Positions 26,034-38,808 of a DNA stretch of 64,000 nt are shown here, piece after piece. Every line of letters begins with the position of its first letter. Position 1 is the first letter of the stretch. The translations under genes and the position numbers were made by a program. Under the pieces are notes generated by a model. It saw nothing but the letters and a program-made list of their open reading frames with translations, made no database searches and was not told the DNA's origin. The DNA lies in contig NW_004086472.1 of NCBI RefSeq assembly GCF_000220395.1, positions 24,346 through 88,345 on the forward strand, read 5' to 3'. This DNA comes from Ichthyophthirius multifiliis (lineage: Eukaryota > Ciliophora > Oligohymenophorea > Hymenostomatida).

Positions 26034-26336
26034 AAAAATTATAAAAGAAGTTTAAAATATTTTATTTTTATTCTATTAAGAAAAAAAATTAAAATAGTTA
26101 ATAGATTTATTTGGTTTATTATATATATAAAATATTTATCATATATATTTAAATTTTAATAATAATTTTATTAATTATTTAAATGTATTTAAACAATAAA
26201 AAATTGCATATATATAAATAATAAATATTTATAAAAGAAAAAAATAATATGAATATTATATTAAAATGTTTTTAATTAAATTAATTTTTTTACATAGTAT
26301 CTCTTAAAAAATATAATTTATAATTAGAAAAGACTT
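26034..26336. other. AT-rich intergenic region
   Basis: About 300 nt of A/T between two + strand genes. Nothing distinct. Confidence 0.6.
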
Positions 26337-28247
26337 ATGTAATAATATTATTATAACGTTCCTTAAAATATTAATTATAATCCTTTAAATGCAAATATTT
26401 CATAAAAAGCGCTTTCATTTTAAGGTGTTCCAGATTACAATCCATTAACTAATATTTAATAAACAGATTTCAAATTAGAAAATTAAACAAAATTTCTATA
26501 TTCATTATAAAACGATTATTTATTTATACCAACTTAAAATAAATAAGAAATAAAGTCTTAAATATCCCCTATTGTATAATAAATAATCCAAAAATATGAA
26601 AGTAATTCAAATATCCAAATATCATAAAAATTTTCCTCTCCAGAAACAAATAATAAGCAATTATTTAAACAACAAGTAGAAAATGAAAATGCATAATTCT
26701 TTAAAAATATTAACAATAGTAAAAATATTATTGACAGTGATAGTTAAATAGATTCAATCGAAGAATCAATAGCGAGTAGTATATAAAGATTTCATTTTAG
26801 TAATAACTAATTGAATAATAAATAAGATTAAAAGTAGAAAAAATAAGAAAAAAAAGAAAATAATTAATTAAATAAACTAGAAAATAGTTTTTCTTTAAGT
26901 TTAAATTTAGAAAAATAAAGCATTTTTTAAACGACACGTTAACAAGAGGATAAAAAATAAAAAAGAGTAATAATTTAATCTAAACCAATAATAAATTCAA
27001 TTTAATAAATAACAAACGAAATATAAATAGGAGGAAATTATCCACATGTAATAAAAAAAAAAAAAAAAATTCAAAAACTAACAAAAAATCTCTAGAAATT
27101 TAAATGGATGAGACCAAATTAATTTAAAGGAGAAAATTTCGTACTTTTTCCTAACATAATAACCCCTGAATCTATACTATAAGGTGATTTAGAAAATAAA
27201 TACTTTCTTTCTGTAATAGGTGCTCTTTTAGATCAGGGAGATGATTTTATAAGAAGGTTATTTAAGGAATAAACACTAAGTACAATTGGAAATTACACCA
27301 TAAAATTATACTGGAAAGGTCAAGAGGAAAAAATATGTATCTCAGATACTTTTCCAATAAAAGAAAAAGAAAAAATACCCTGTTTTTCATCCACAAATGA
27401 TCAATCTATATGGCTTTTATTGCTTGAAAAAGTTTGGGCAATCCTTCATGGGTCATATGCCAATATAGATGCAGGTTTAGTAAAGGAATTATTTCGAGAT
27501 TTAACTGGAGGAGTATGTATGTGTTATTAAATTGATAAAATAAATGAGATCTTTTGGAAAAAAATGATCAAACAAGAGCATTTAATTTTTATTGGGATAT
27601 GTAATATGGATGACCTTGGAAAATAAAGTTATAATGTTATAAAAAAAGGAAAAAAAGGTGGGGTATAAATCAGAAAAATAAATGAAAGTAAAAAAACAGA
27701 GATTTCTATGGAAGAATTTTATACTTTTTTTAAAGAAATTTATATAGGATTTTTCAATAAGGAATATAAAGTAAGTTCTTAAAAATATTTTAAAAAAATA
27801 AAAAATGTATTTCTTTTGAAAATCAAGAATCCTTCCTTTTATTTTTTTACATCTTCATAAACTTCTATTAGAACTCAAAGTATAAGCTTCTAATTAAAAA
27901 ATATCAAATTTTACTCGAAAACGTATTTACTTTTGTTAAGAAAAATATCTGACAACTCAACATCTTTTGAATATATATAGGCAGTAAAAGGATCGAAAAG
28001 AGATCTTTCTTCAGTAAAATATTTCAATAATCCATTTAATTATGATATTGGAGAATATTTTTTATTTATATTTTCTAAAAAACGTCCATATTAAGAATAT
28101 TAATAATAATAATATAACGAAGAAGATGATATATGTACTTTATCTATATATGGAAGAGAAAAAGTAGAAATAAAAAGAGAAAGAATAACAGATGAAATGC
28201 GAGAATATATATAAAATAAAAATAATATAAAATGGGAAAAACTATGA
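26337..28247 (+). CDS. Calpain-like protein lacking catalytic residues
   Basis: MQQYYYNVPQNINYNPLN starts a Gln/Asn-rich N-terminal region of ~230 residues. A calpain-type core follows: KFKWMRPNQFKGENFVLFP, then ILQGDLENKYFLSVIGAL where peptidases have QG.LGDCWFL. The Cys position is Lys (codon 27198-27200), Trp is Tyr, and Gly-Asp is Glu-Asn. DTFPIKEKEKIPCFSSTND, VWAILHGSYANIDAG and LFRDLTGGV are good calpain blocks. The His site GHAYSV reads KQSYNV. An intron at 27771-27827 precedes a C2-like/domain III part (YGREKVEIKRERITDEMREY). Stop is TGA 28245-28247. The fold is recognisable, but it cannot be an active cysteine protease as written, so it is probably a scaffold or regulatory calpain-like protein. 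Confidence 0.78.
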
Positions 28248-28287
28248 AAAAAAAATATATAAAAAAATAGATATATAAAAAAGAAAA

Positions 28288-28288
<1 letters not shown>

Positions 28289-28318
<30 letters not shown>
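28289..28318. repeat. (TA)n microsatellite
   Basis: A TA run in the ~100-nt spacer between the convergent calpain-like and fRMsr genes. Confidence 0.8.
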
Positions 28319-28328
<10 letters not shown>

Positions 28329-28347
28329 AATATATATTTTTTATTAT

Positions 28348-28809
28348 TCATTTATACAACAATGAAACAATTTTTTCTATACTTATTACATCTTGATCCA
28401 AGAATCTGTTTTAAGTAACAGAATCTATATCAAAAACTGCTACAACATTTTTTTTATTATTATCTAAAACTGGTATTACTATTTCACTTTTAGTTTCAGA
28501 ATCACACGCTATATAATTTTTACATTCTTTAATATTATTCCATATTTAAGCTTTTTTCTCTTCCCAAGCTGTACCGCATACACCTTTACCTTTTTTTATA
28601 ATTGCACTTGCTAATATTTTTGATTAATAAGGCCCTATGTGTATTTCTTCGCCATTTTCAACAATATAGAAACCTACAAATAGTAAATCTGGAATATGAT
28701 TATATACTACAGATGCAATAGATGCATATTTAGCGTTTTAAGACATATTAGGATATTTTTCAAAAAACTCCTAAAGAATTTAATATGCTTAGTTATATTA
28801 ATTTTCCAT
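28348..28809 (-). CDS. Free methionine-(R)-sulfoxide reductase (GAF type)
   Basis: A compact intronless gene of 153 codons, MENQYNQAYQILQEFFEKYP to VSLLYK, stop TGA 28348-28350. The GAF fold shows PDLLFVGFYIVENGEE, HIGPYQSKILASAIIKKGKG, VCGTAWEEKKAQIW, NYIACDSETKSEIVIPVLD and VVAVFDIDS. The cysteine positions used for catalysis in bacterial and yeast fRMsr are present (GVCGTA, IACDS, and an extra Cys in KECKNY). It reduces free methionine-R-sulfoxide with thioredoxin. Length and order agree with the family. It is very close to the 3' end of the IQCH-like gene on the same strand. Confidence 0.9.
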
Positions 28810-28930
28810 ATGTTTTGTTTATTACTAAATAAAAATAAATATTTATCAAATAAAAGTATATAATAAAAAACTAATAATATTATAAAAAAGATATATTAAA
28901 AAATTAATATTTAATTTATTATTAAAAAAA

Positions 28931-31603
28931 TCATATATTCATTCCTTAATAAAATATAATCGAATTCACCTACCTCTATATTCTTAATAAAGACTTTTTA
29001 TTTTTTTAAGTAAAATCTAAAACGAAACCTCATCATTTCTAACAATAGATTCTTTCTAGTTTTTTTTTTTCCTTTAGAATTCCTCATTTTCAAACATCTA
29101 TTATATTTTTATAAAAACATCGTATATAAACTACATACATTCCTGTATTTTTTCCCCAATACCCAGTACTCCCAAAACTCCTTCTTTTAATTAATCTAAA
29201 AGTAAAAATAGAGTCCCTTATTTCTTTTCAATATCGTACGAAATATTGAATTTTCTACAAACAATGAAAAACTCTTTAAAATTGCTCTAAAAGAATCCTT
29301 CATGACATATATATGGGACAAAAAAAAAACTTCTTTCGTCAAAATCTTTTATAATATTCAAAAAATCACCTTCTTCTTCATCTAAATAATTACTTTCTTA
29401 TTCATTTTAATCACTTAAATAGTATTTTCCACTCACTTAATCCATTTTACTTCCCGAAACCATTTAAAACATAAAAAAAGCAGACATAAAGTCATTTAAA
29501 AAGCAATCTAATCCATTTAAATAAAACAATTTATGTCCAAGGGAATTCTCAGGGTCTTAAAAAGCTACTAAATCTGCGTTAATATATCCGAAAACGCCTC
29601 TTTTTTTTAACTCTACTCCTATTTTTTCACATAAAGCCTTTAAATTTAACAATGGTAGCACATTCTATGGAAAAATAGCTCCGAAATTCACAAAAGGAAC
29701 TAAAGAGATTTTCTCGAATGCACATAGAGGCTTAATAACCCCATCAGGGTCTATTTTAAAGGAAACAGATAATCCTTTAACCTCATTTTCATTATTATTT
29801 TAAGGAAAAGCTTCTATTAATCCTTTATTATAGACAAAATATTCCAAAAACTCTTAATAATTAGCAAAAAGAGAAGGAAAGCAAATAACAATTTTTTAAG
29901 GCAAAAGCGTAGAGATAATTTCCCTTAATTTAAGTACATTTTCTTCCGAAATTTTTTATTTTTTAAAATCTTTTATTACCCTAAGATGCTCTAATTCTAT
30001 ATATGCAGTGCCTCTCCCTTTTTACTCATAATCTGTTTTAAAAATCCAGGTATTTATCTAAGGATATTTAATTATTAAATAAGTTAATTTAGTAAATAAT
30101 TCATCTTCTGAGCCTATATTTTCTATACCAGCAGGTATCGGTAGTCCTATTTCTTTGAAAAAATGCCTAGAATGGGTTTTAGAGTTTAGTTTTTAGCTTG
30201 TATCTAAATCTCCAGCATATACAGGGACATTTAATTGTATAGAAATTAAAATATCTTATTTTTAGATATTTCCCTTTAATTTATAAATTATATTATTATA
30301 TATAAATATATATACATATATATTTATATTTGTATATTTTAAATTTGTATTAATATTACAGGAATTATATAAGAATATTTGTTAGATATTATTTTTTTTA
30401 TTTTTTTTAAAGCCATAGGTGAATAATATAATAATTTATTTGTATTATATATTTTAGGGAAACATTAACTATTTTCCGGATAAATAAAATGAAGTCTATT
30501 TATATAATCTGGTATTTATGCCAATTCACAAATTTTATGATAATATGATATGATTTCTTGTTATAATTAATAAGCTGAGACATAAATTATACTTACTTTA
30601 GGATCTTTTAAATTAAAAATTCTACCTATCTAAGTATTTTCTTTTTAATGAAAGTGCACCATAGTTTCTCTTTTAAATTCCTATATATATAAAAAAACAT
30701 AATATTTAATATATATATATATATTACATCAATATTTAAACTATTAATATGAATTTCGAATCTTTATTTATTTTATGCATTTCTAAAAGTATTTTTAAAT
30801 TAATTTTATAGCTTTTAATATATATCTAATTTTTATTTCCATTTAGATTTTAATTTTTATTTAGTTACTATATATCTCATATAATCAGATAATTTATTTC
30901 TTTCTTGCATTAAAATATTATTCTAAATTTTCATTTAACTTAATTGTTTTATACTTTTTCTCATTTTATATAAACAAAACATTTTTATTCCAATTTATTC
31001 GTCCTATTTTTTCTAAGACTATAACATTTTATATATCATCTCATTATTTTATAAACATTTTATTAAATCTTCTATTTTTATTTTCTTTAAATCTTCCTAA
31101 GCCAATTTTATTACATTTTAACCATTAATATTTGCCATTTTTATATTATTCTTAATACAAAAAGCTAACAGTTTTTGAAAAATACTATTGATCCTACCCC
31201 ACACTTCATTATGTTAGCATTTTATATCTTTATAATTTTCATCAATTTGAATTTTGCCATCTTTAATGAACAAAATATGTATATTTTTTAATAAAATAGT
31301 ATCTTTTTTCTAATTTAATTACATTTCTTTATTTTATAAACCTATTTTGAATTAAGTTTTTTAGTTTTAATTTAATTCGATTTAAAAATTATTATTTTTA
31401 GTAACTGAATTACATATTTTTTAATTTGTTTAAGTTAAAAAAAGATTATTATTGATAGTATTAGTTTTTTTATTATTTTAAGAAACACAACTAAAATTTT
31501 AATCTAATCTATATTTATTTTAGATAATATTATTATCTTCTTCTTATTAATTACAAATATTATTATCTTAAAAATATTTATATTTATTTTTAAAAACTAA
31601 ATT

Positions 31604-31639
<36 letters not shown>

Positions 31640-32398
31640 AAAATCATTTAATTTAAAAATTATTTTATTTTACTTTTTTTGAGTTTATAATAAAGGTAAA
31701 TCTTAATTAAACGCAGGTTTTAAATCTAATACTTTAGGAATTATACCAATATTGATTAAATTTAATAGCCCTTTTTATAAATCTTTCTCATTTAAAGGAG
31801 GTAAAGATGCAAAAGGATCATTTCTTATATTTTTCGGTTATATTTAAGTATTTGAAATTCTCCCTGCTTATTTTAATTAAGTAAACCGAAAAAATAATTT
31901 TTAATTTTTTATTATTTTTTTCTTGTTTTCTTTAAAAAAAACTCTAAGAAACTGACATTATTATATTTTTCTTTTATTTTCATAAGTAAATTTTATTTTA
32001 TTTATTATTTTTAAAAAAAAAATACTGTATTTATTTAATTTAATGACTTTGAATTAAATTTTTTTGTTTCTTTTTAAATTTAAATTTAACTTTCTTTCTA
32101 TTTATTTATATTTCCAATGTTTAAATTCATGTAAATACCTTAATTTTTAACTTCATTACTTAATTAATTAACTTAATATTACAAACGAGAACATAACAAA
32201 GATAAGTCTTCTTCTTCTTCATTTTCTATTTTTATTTTATTTATATAAATATATATAATAGGATAATTTTTTTTTTATTTATTATATTTATAATAACTAT
32301 TCTTGTTTTAAATAGTCTATACATAAGAAATTATTGCATCTAAATTTCCAATTTTTTAATCTTGAAAACTCTATTAGATTTATCTCATTTTTAGTAAT
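28931..32398 (-). CDS. IQCH: IQCH-like protein (ATP-grasp-like region)
   Basis: The N-terminus is MRQIQQSFQDQKIGNLDAII, then SLLCSRLQYQVNQLSNEV, then LPPLNEKDLQKGLLNLINIG and IIPKVLDLKPAF, which is characteristic of IQCH proteins. The C-terminal half has LNVPVYAGDLDTSQKLNSK, FFKEIGLPIPAGIENIG, TWIFKTDYEQKGRGTAYIE and VFGYINADLVAFQDPEN, an ATP-grasp-like arrangement. In mammals IQCH is testis/cilium-associated; here it is probably a ciliary or cytoskeletal factor (inference). One frame break is seen at T-run 31915-31921 (one A missing on the coding strand). A poly-T run at about 31,607-31,635 is probably in an intron. The 3' end is uncertain: the frame could stop at about 28,931 or an intron may follow GEV. 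Confidence 0.72.
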
Positions 32399-32926
32399 AT
32401 TTAATTTTATATATTTTCTTTAAATTATAAAATATGTTTTTTTTATAATATTATTTTTTTTAAAACGTTATAAATATTAATATAAAATTGATTTTGTATC
32501 TATATAATATATTTTTGTTTATTTATTACATATATAATACTTCGAAATTTCCTTAAAACTAAATGTATATTAATAATTAAATAATTTATTATTAAAAAAA
32601 TTTTCATTTAAATTTGTTATTAAATTATTTATAATAATTAAATTAAAATAATTAATTTCTTTTTTTCTTATTTTTGACTAAAAAAAAATAATAGAAAATG
32701 AAAAAAAAAAGTTATAAATTTTTTTATAATTACATTAATATAAAAATAAAAAATTAATTTTAATAAAAAAATATATATTAATATAAAAAATTAAATTGAT
32801 AATTTAAATATATATATAAAATTTTTAAAATAATACTAAAAAAAAAAATATTACATATATATAAATATATATATATAAATATATATTGTTATATATATAT
32901 ATATTTATTAATTTTAAAATATAAAA
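32399..32926. other. Divergent intergenic region
   Basis: About 530 nt of A/T-rich DNA between divergent genes with (TA)n near 32,863-32,903. No gene seen. Confidence 0.5.
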
Positions 32927-34906
32927 ATGAATAATATAACAGATCGAATAAGTTTTGGTTTATAAAACAGTAATTATAATATATAAATTTTAAACTTTAA
33001 TAATTTTAAATAAGGCTAATTTTTTGATAAGCAATCACAGCTCGTTAGTTAATCGAGTTAAAGTAACGATAATTTAGACAGTAAAAAAATAATATTTATG
33101 AAAAAAAAACAATAAAAAATTTAAAAAAAAGCATATTTAAAAGAAGCTTTAAAAAAAGAAATTTCTTTAAGATTTATATTAGGAATATATAAATTACATA
33201 CTGTACAAGTCGAATATTAATCGAAAATGTAAAAAAAAAAACATGATAATAAGCCCTAAAAAAAAAAAGAAATTAAAAATATATTGCGTATGAATATATA
33301 AAAGTACAAAACTTACTATAATAATAACAAAAAAACTCAATTTAATATATTGATATAGATTAAAATATGCAATATTTATAAATAAAATTAAATTAGAAGA
33401 TTCAATAATATGATGAAATGCTTAAAGAGTTAAAATAACAACAATAAGATTACGAATATCGAATAAATTAGTTAAAATTTGAGCCGTTAAATTTACTTGG
33501 AGACCCTTAACAACTCGAGCAGAGGCTTTTATAATAAAAAAATGATCTTTATATAAAATTTTAATCTTATATATAATCTTTACCTGTCTAAAATAACTAT
33601 AATTTTAATAAAAATGGTAAGTTTTGGGATCTATTTAAAAATTGGGAAGAAAATCCAAAGTTCCTTGAAGAAAAAAGTGAAACACTTAAAAACGTTGAAT
33701 TTAATTTATTCCAAGAAAGATTCAAAATGTAAATAGTAGAAAATTATTTAAAAAAAGAATACGAAGAACTCTAAAATTAAAAGAAATTTTTAAATAAATA
33801 AAAGGAAAAATATCATATATTAGAAGAATAAGAATAAAATAAAGCAAAAGAAAGCATTTTATTTTAAAAAAATAAAATATTAATGAAAAAAATAAACTAA
33901 TTTTAGAATAAAAAGACTAAATAATTAATAATTTTAATGAATTTTAAGAAAATAAAGAATTAAATATAAACAATATTTCATAAATCTAACAAAAATTCTC
34001 CAATATAAATTTAATTTAAATCAAAGATATTAAAAAGTAAAAAAACAAAATAAAACAAAAATTTAAATATTTAATAAATAGAAAAAATCTCCTATAATAA
34101 ATCCAAAATGACATCGACGAATATTAAAAAATAACCGAAAATACTTAAAATATACAATAAGAGGATTAAATATGCCAAAAAAAATAAGTAATTACAAAAT
34201 TTTGGAACAAGAAAACAACTAACTAAAACATGAATTAACTAATTTAAAAAGTCTCATAAATAATTAATAATACTAAATAGACTAAGAGAATATTTTAAAT
34301 TTCGATTCTTAAAAAAACTCTTCTTAATAAGAAAGTATAATACAGTAATACATAAGAGAATAAAAAATAAAAAAAACATAATAAAATTTATTGAATTATG
34401 GTTATTTAATTCCATAAAAATCTCCGAACAAAAGCAGAATTTCAATTTAACTAAAAATCTATCATTTTATTTATGGAAAATAAAGACTTCGTTTTCATAA
34501 AAAATATAAGAAATTCTATACGATAGTCAATCAAAAGAATTCCTAGAATAAAAATGGGAAAAATAAGCTATTAAAATGTACTAAAATTAACGTTTTCCAA
34601 TGGTAAAATAAAAAGTTTATATAAATATAAAATATACATATATATGTATAGAAAAAACTTTCAAAAAAACGAAAAGAATATGAAATGGCTGTTTTTGATT
34701 TTGAAAGAAAAAAATTTTTTTAAAACAGGATTATAGTTTTATTAAATAGTATACTAAGTAGATAAAGGAAATATGAAAAAATATTGATTGTAGTTTCTTT
34801 TCATAAATTTATAACTAATTGCTTAAGATATAATTTAAATGAAATTAATAATAATTAAAATAAAAATGATATTAATAATATAAATAATAAATATAATAAT
34901 AATAAC

Positions 34907-34954
<48 letters not shown>

Positions 34955-35413
34955 CTTTTGAGTTCATACAATTGCCCTAAAAGGGAAAAAAGTCCACTTT
35001 TAGTTTAAAAAACTCCTCTTTAAAATAAAAATTAATCATCAAAAAGCTAAACTATCAAACAAAATTAATAATTAAATACTAATAAAAATATTTAAGAAAT
35101 CGAATAATAAAAATCATATAAAAATAATAATTAAATTTATTTTTTATCTTTATTTAAATTAATTTTACTTAAAAAATAAAACATAACACGCTTTTAATTA
35201 TATAAAAAATTTAATTTATGGTATAAAAACAGTTTCAGAATATAAAAAGCTAAACTTTATAAAGATCTAAATATAATTAATTATTAATTATAAGAAAAAG
35301 TATTTGCTGAAAATCTTTTTAGGACTAAACTTTAACTCTAAAAAACCGAAATCGATTCTAAAATTTAATTATTAAATGAATTAATTTCTTCTATATAAAC
35401 TAAAATTAATTGA
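32927..35413 (+). CDS. Hypothetical large coiled-coil protein with poly-Asn tract
   Basis: Starts MNNITDRISFGLQNSNYN and ends at TGA 35411-35413 after LLNELISSIQTKIN. Long Lys/Glu/Gln helices dominate (EMLKELKQQQQDYEYRINQL, FWDLFKNWEENPKFLEEKSE, YLKKEYEELQNQKKFLNKQK). Near the end come EYEMAVFDFERKKFFQNR, poly-Asn (about 34,892-34,954) and ENLFRTKLQLQKTEIDSK. The frame changes a few times within A-runs (for example near 33,380-33,420), so the true protein length is uncertain. I recognise no domain. A centrosomal or cytoskeletal role would fit the composition but is not shown. Confidence 0.55.
34892..34954 (+). repeat. (AAT)n coding microsatellite (poly-Asn)
   Basis: About 20 AAT/AAC codons in frame within the coiled-coil gene, encoding poly-asparagine. 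Confidence 0.8.
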
Positions 35414-35691
35414 TTTTTCTATAAAAAGATATATAAAATATATATTTTAATGATATTAGATTATTAAAACTTAATTTAAATATAAATAATTAAATATAAA
35501 AAAATATATAATTTTTTAAATTTTATTATAAAAAAAATTAAAATACTTTATAAAAAGTATACATAGAATATTTATTAATAATATTATATATGAAAAGATT
35601 TATATATAATATATAATATATTAAACTAATATATTACATATTAATATTAAAAAAAAACTCTTTAAATTTAAAATATAACTAAAGAAAAAAA

Positions 35692-36420
35692 ATGAGTCAA
35701 AAAAAAAGAATTCTAATCTATTGCATTCATTTTATAGTAGTAAAACCATATTTTGTAAGCATAATAGTAGTTGCTTTTTAAATGCAATTTAAGGGTTTTT
35801 TAAATCTTTTGGACTAGTAGTTTCAATGAAATTTATTATATTTTTAATAAAATAAATAAATTCTCATAAAAAATTAAGAAATTAAATCTTAATTATTTTA
35901 AAAGATAAATCATTTTATAATTTGCCTTTATTTTTTGCATTCTAGAATATTTTTCTAAAAAGTTTCTTATGTATCTTTAGAAGAATAACTTAAAAAGAAA
36001 ACAAATAAAACGCTTTTTTAAGTGGATTTATATCAAATTTTATTGTAATGTATTTTTATAAAAATAATATAAATCTTTATACTTGGAGAATGTTAATTTA
36101 TTCTATAATTATAGATGCTTTTTATAAGACTTTAGTATTTATTTTTTGATTTAAAAAAAAAAAAAAAATTATAACAAAAAATATATTTATTTTTCTAAAA
36201 GAGAAATAAAGGATATATAAATTAAAGAGCATTTCATTATACTTTAATGTATTGTATTGGAAGTTTTTTAATTTCTTATGGATATTTTTGGGAAGGAAGA
36301 ATTATTGAAAAAGACATTATTTAATTATATAAAAAATTCCAATATTTATCTTAAAATGAAAAAATAAAACATTATTTATTAATTGCAAAAGCTTAAAAAT
36401 AATTTGGAACTGATATTTGA
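35692..36420 (+). CDS. TMEM135-like membrane protein
   Basis: ATG 35692 gives MSQ followed by an A9 run. If one A is added, the frame continues as NSNLLHSFYSSKTIFCKHNS then SCFLNAIQGFFKSFGLVVS. Next come LPLFFAFQNIFLKSFLCIF and NAFLSGFISNFIVMYFYKN. An intron at 36135-36201 then joins to GYINQRAFHYTLMYCIGSF and GYFWEGRIIEKDII. The Cys-His-Ser-Cys block, the FLSGF helix and the terminal YxFWE motif are those of TMEM135/PMP52 proteins of peroxisomes and mitochondria. About 215 residues makes it shorter than animal TMEM135 (~450), so it is a compact or partial homologue. Stop TGA 36418-36420. Confidence 0.68.
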
Positions 36421-36964
36421 AAATAAAATTGATATTTTTTTTCATTAAAAAAAATAATAATATTTTCAAATCATAATTTTTATTATTATTATCGGTATAT
36501 TCAAATTTAATACAGTTTAATGTAATTTATATACATATATAATATAAGTTTAATTATTTAGTTTAGTTTAGGTTAATAATATATTCTTTTATAAATATGT
36601 TTAAGTTATTTAGAGAATTATATATCAAACAAAAAATATTATTATAAATATATATTTATAAGCATTGAAGTATTATCCTTTACCATTTTTTTAAATTATA
36701 TTTAAATGAAATTTAAACATAAAATTAATATTAATAATAAATACAATTAAAATCAGAGTAAAATTAATATAATTTGTATATTTATTATATAATAAAATAA
36801 TCGAAATTAAAAATAGTTAAAAATAAAAAGTTTGTATATAAATATAAAATAATTAAAAAAAATATATAAATAAATTAAATAGTAGATAAAAAACAAAAAA
36901 TATAAAACAAGAATATACAAATATATTATTTTTAAAAATTTATTAAATATTATTACAACAAAAA
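36421..36964. other. AT-rich intergenic region
   Basis: About 540 nt of A/T between convergent genes. Nothing coding is visible. Confidence 0.6.
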
Positions 36965-38008
36965 TCAAAATATGGCACACATACAACTATTTTTTGGGTT
37001 TTCTGATTCTTTATTATAGTTTTTATAGTTTTCAATTTCATATACAGATTAAATTTTTGTTCTAAATTTAATACGTTAATGTCTTTATTTTTTAATTTAT
37101 TATTCACCCATAATAATTTGCTAATTGTTTGTTTGTTCTTATTTTTATTAGATTTAATTTTTATTTAAATCATTTTATTAATCAATATTTTATCTTAATA
37201 ATTATATTTATTTTATTTCTTCTTTTTCTTAATTCTATTATTTTATTTAGTCATTTATTATTTCGTTTGTTTATTATTAAATATTATTTATTTATCCTTA
37301 TAAACTTTTAGTTTATTTAATTTCAGATTATTCGTTTTCAAATACATTTTAAGCTTAATTTATCGTATCATTTTTAAAAATTTATTTATCGCTTTATTCT
37401 GTGCTTTATTATGTGGTTTTATTTTTATCATTATTTTCTTAATTAAAATTACATTTTTATTCTTATAAATTATTCGCATTATCGTTAGCGGAGTCCCAAT
37501 AACAATCTTCTTCAGATTTTAATGCATTTTTTTAAAAATAATTAAGGTTTTATTGAAAAATGTTATGTGGCAATTTACTCATTTACTAGATTTTTATTAT
37601 ATATTAATATATTTATTAATTTTTTTAAAAAACAAATAAATTAAATAAATTTAATTAAAAAAAAAAAAAGTACTTAAAGTGCTTTTAAATCAAATTTTTT
37701 TTACTTATCTTTTCATTTCTATTTAATTTATATTTTATCCCGATGCTTTAAAAATATTAACATTTTTTTAAAATATTCTCAAAAATAGTTATTATGAATA
37801 AGAAATTTCTTGAAATTTTACATAAAATCAAATTTAATTAGTTATCTTAAAATACTTAGAAGTATTTTTTTTTTTTAGATTTTAAATATAATTATTGCTT
37901 TATATATTTCTAATATTTTTTTGTTTATTCTCATCATTTATATTTTTTGTATATTTATTCTCTTCTTTAATCTCTATTTAAATATCGTTTTTTTTTTTGG
38001 TGCTCCAT
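36965..38008 (-). CDS. Hypothetical low-complexity protein
   Basis: On the minus strand ATG 38006-38008 starts MEHQKKK, followed after one A-run shift by NDIQIEIKEENKYTKNIND. Downstream are ALKSEEDCYWDSANDNANNL, a Gln/Asn/Lys-rich stretch (FNQENNDKNKTTQQSTEQSD) and a basic C-terminus (LNLEQKFNLYMKLKTIK). There is no recognised family. Frame continuity is imperfect and introns are not clear, so the limits, especially the 3' end, are tentative. Confidence 0.4.
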
Positions 38009-38808
38009 TACGAACTACTTACTAAATTATTATTTTTATATCTATTTTTTTAAATTTTAATTAAAATATTTTTTAATATTAACTTGTAAGTTTGAGATTA
38101 TTCCATTATTGAAAAAAAAAGTACTTACATAAAAATATAATCTGAAGTTGGTAGTTTATTTTTCTAAAAATTAGTATTTTCATACAAAAAAAACTTCATA
38201 TTTAAAATAAATTAAATATGATTATCAAATACATAAATATCTTAAATATATGAAAACTTTATTTATATTAATTTAATTTTAAAATAAATAATATAAATTA
38301 AGTAAATGATTTTTAACATACAAATATAAATTAAGTATATGAATTTTAACATATAATAACTATACAAAAAATTTAGTTTAATTAAAATATTAATGATTAA
38401 ATAAATTTAATAAAAAAAGTAATTAGTTTATTACTAAATCTTTTTTGAGAAAAAAAATAATTAAAACTCAATCAAATTTTGTTATTATTTTAGTATTTTT
38501 AAAATATAAGATAATTATAATAAATTGTTCGAATTCTATTAAATCTACGCTTATCCATAAATATTAGATTTTAAGCTAAAATTTATAAACATATATAAAT
38601 ATATATTTAAATATATAAATATATATATACATATATATTAATATATATATTTGAGTTTTTCTAAATTAAAAAATATATATATATATAGTTTATCTATATT
38701 CTGATATTTAATTTTATAATAAAATACAACATTTTTTAGTTTTTTCTTTTAATTTTTTATATCTTTTCACCTCTCTTTGTTCTTGTTTTTTGAGTTTTAT
38801 AAATTTAT
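38009..38808. other. AT-rich intergenic region
   Basis: About 800 nt of A/T between two minus-strand genes, with a (TA)-rich cluster at 38,590-38,690. It includes two direct copies of an 'aaatataaattaagta' block about 40 nt apart (about 38,290-38,345). No gene seen. Confidence 0.5.

Noticed and set aside
25852-26055. Plus-strand ORF MVAQLELQELIIGSNSE
   Set aside because: Out-of-frame shadow of the amine oxidase C-terminus, whose true frame carries WASTE and GYMEGAVRAG.
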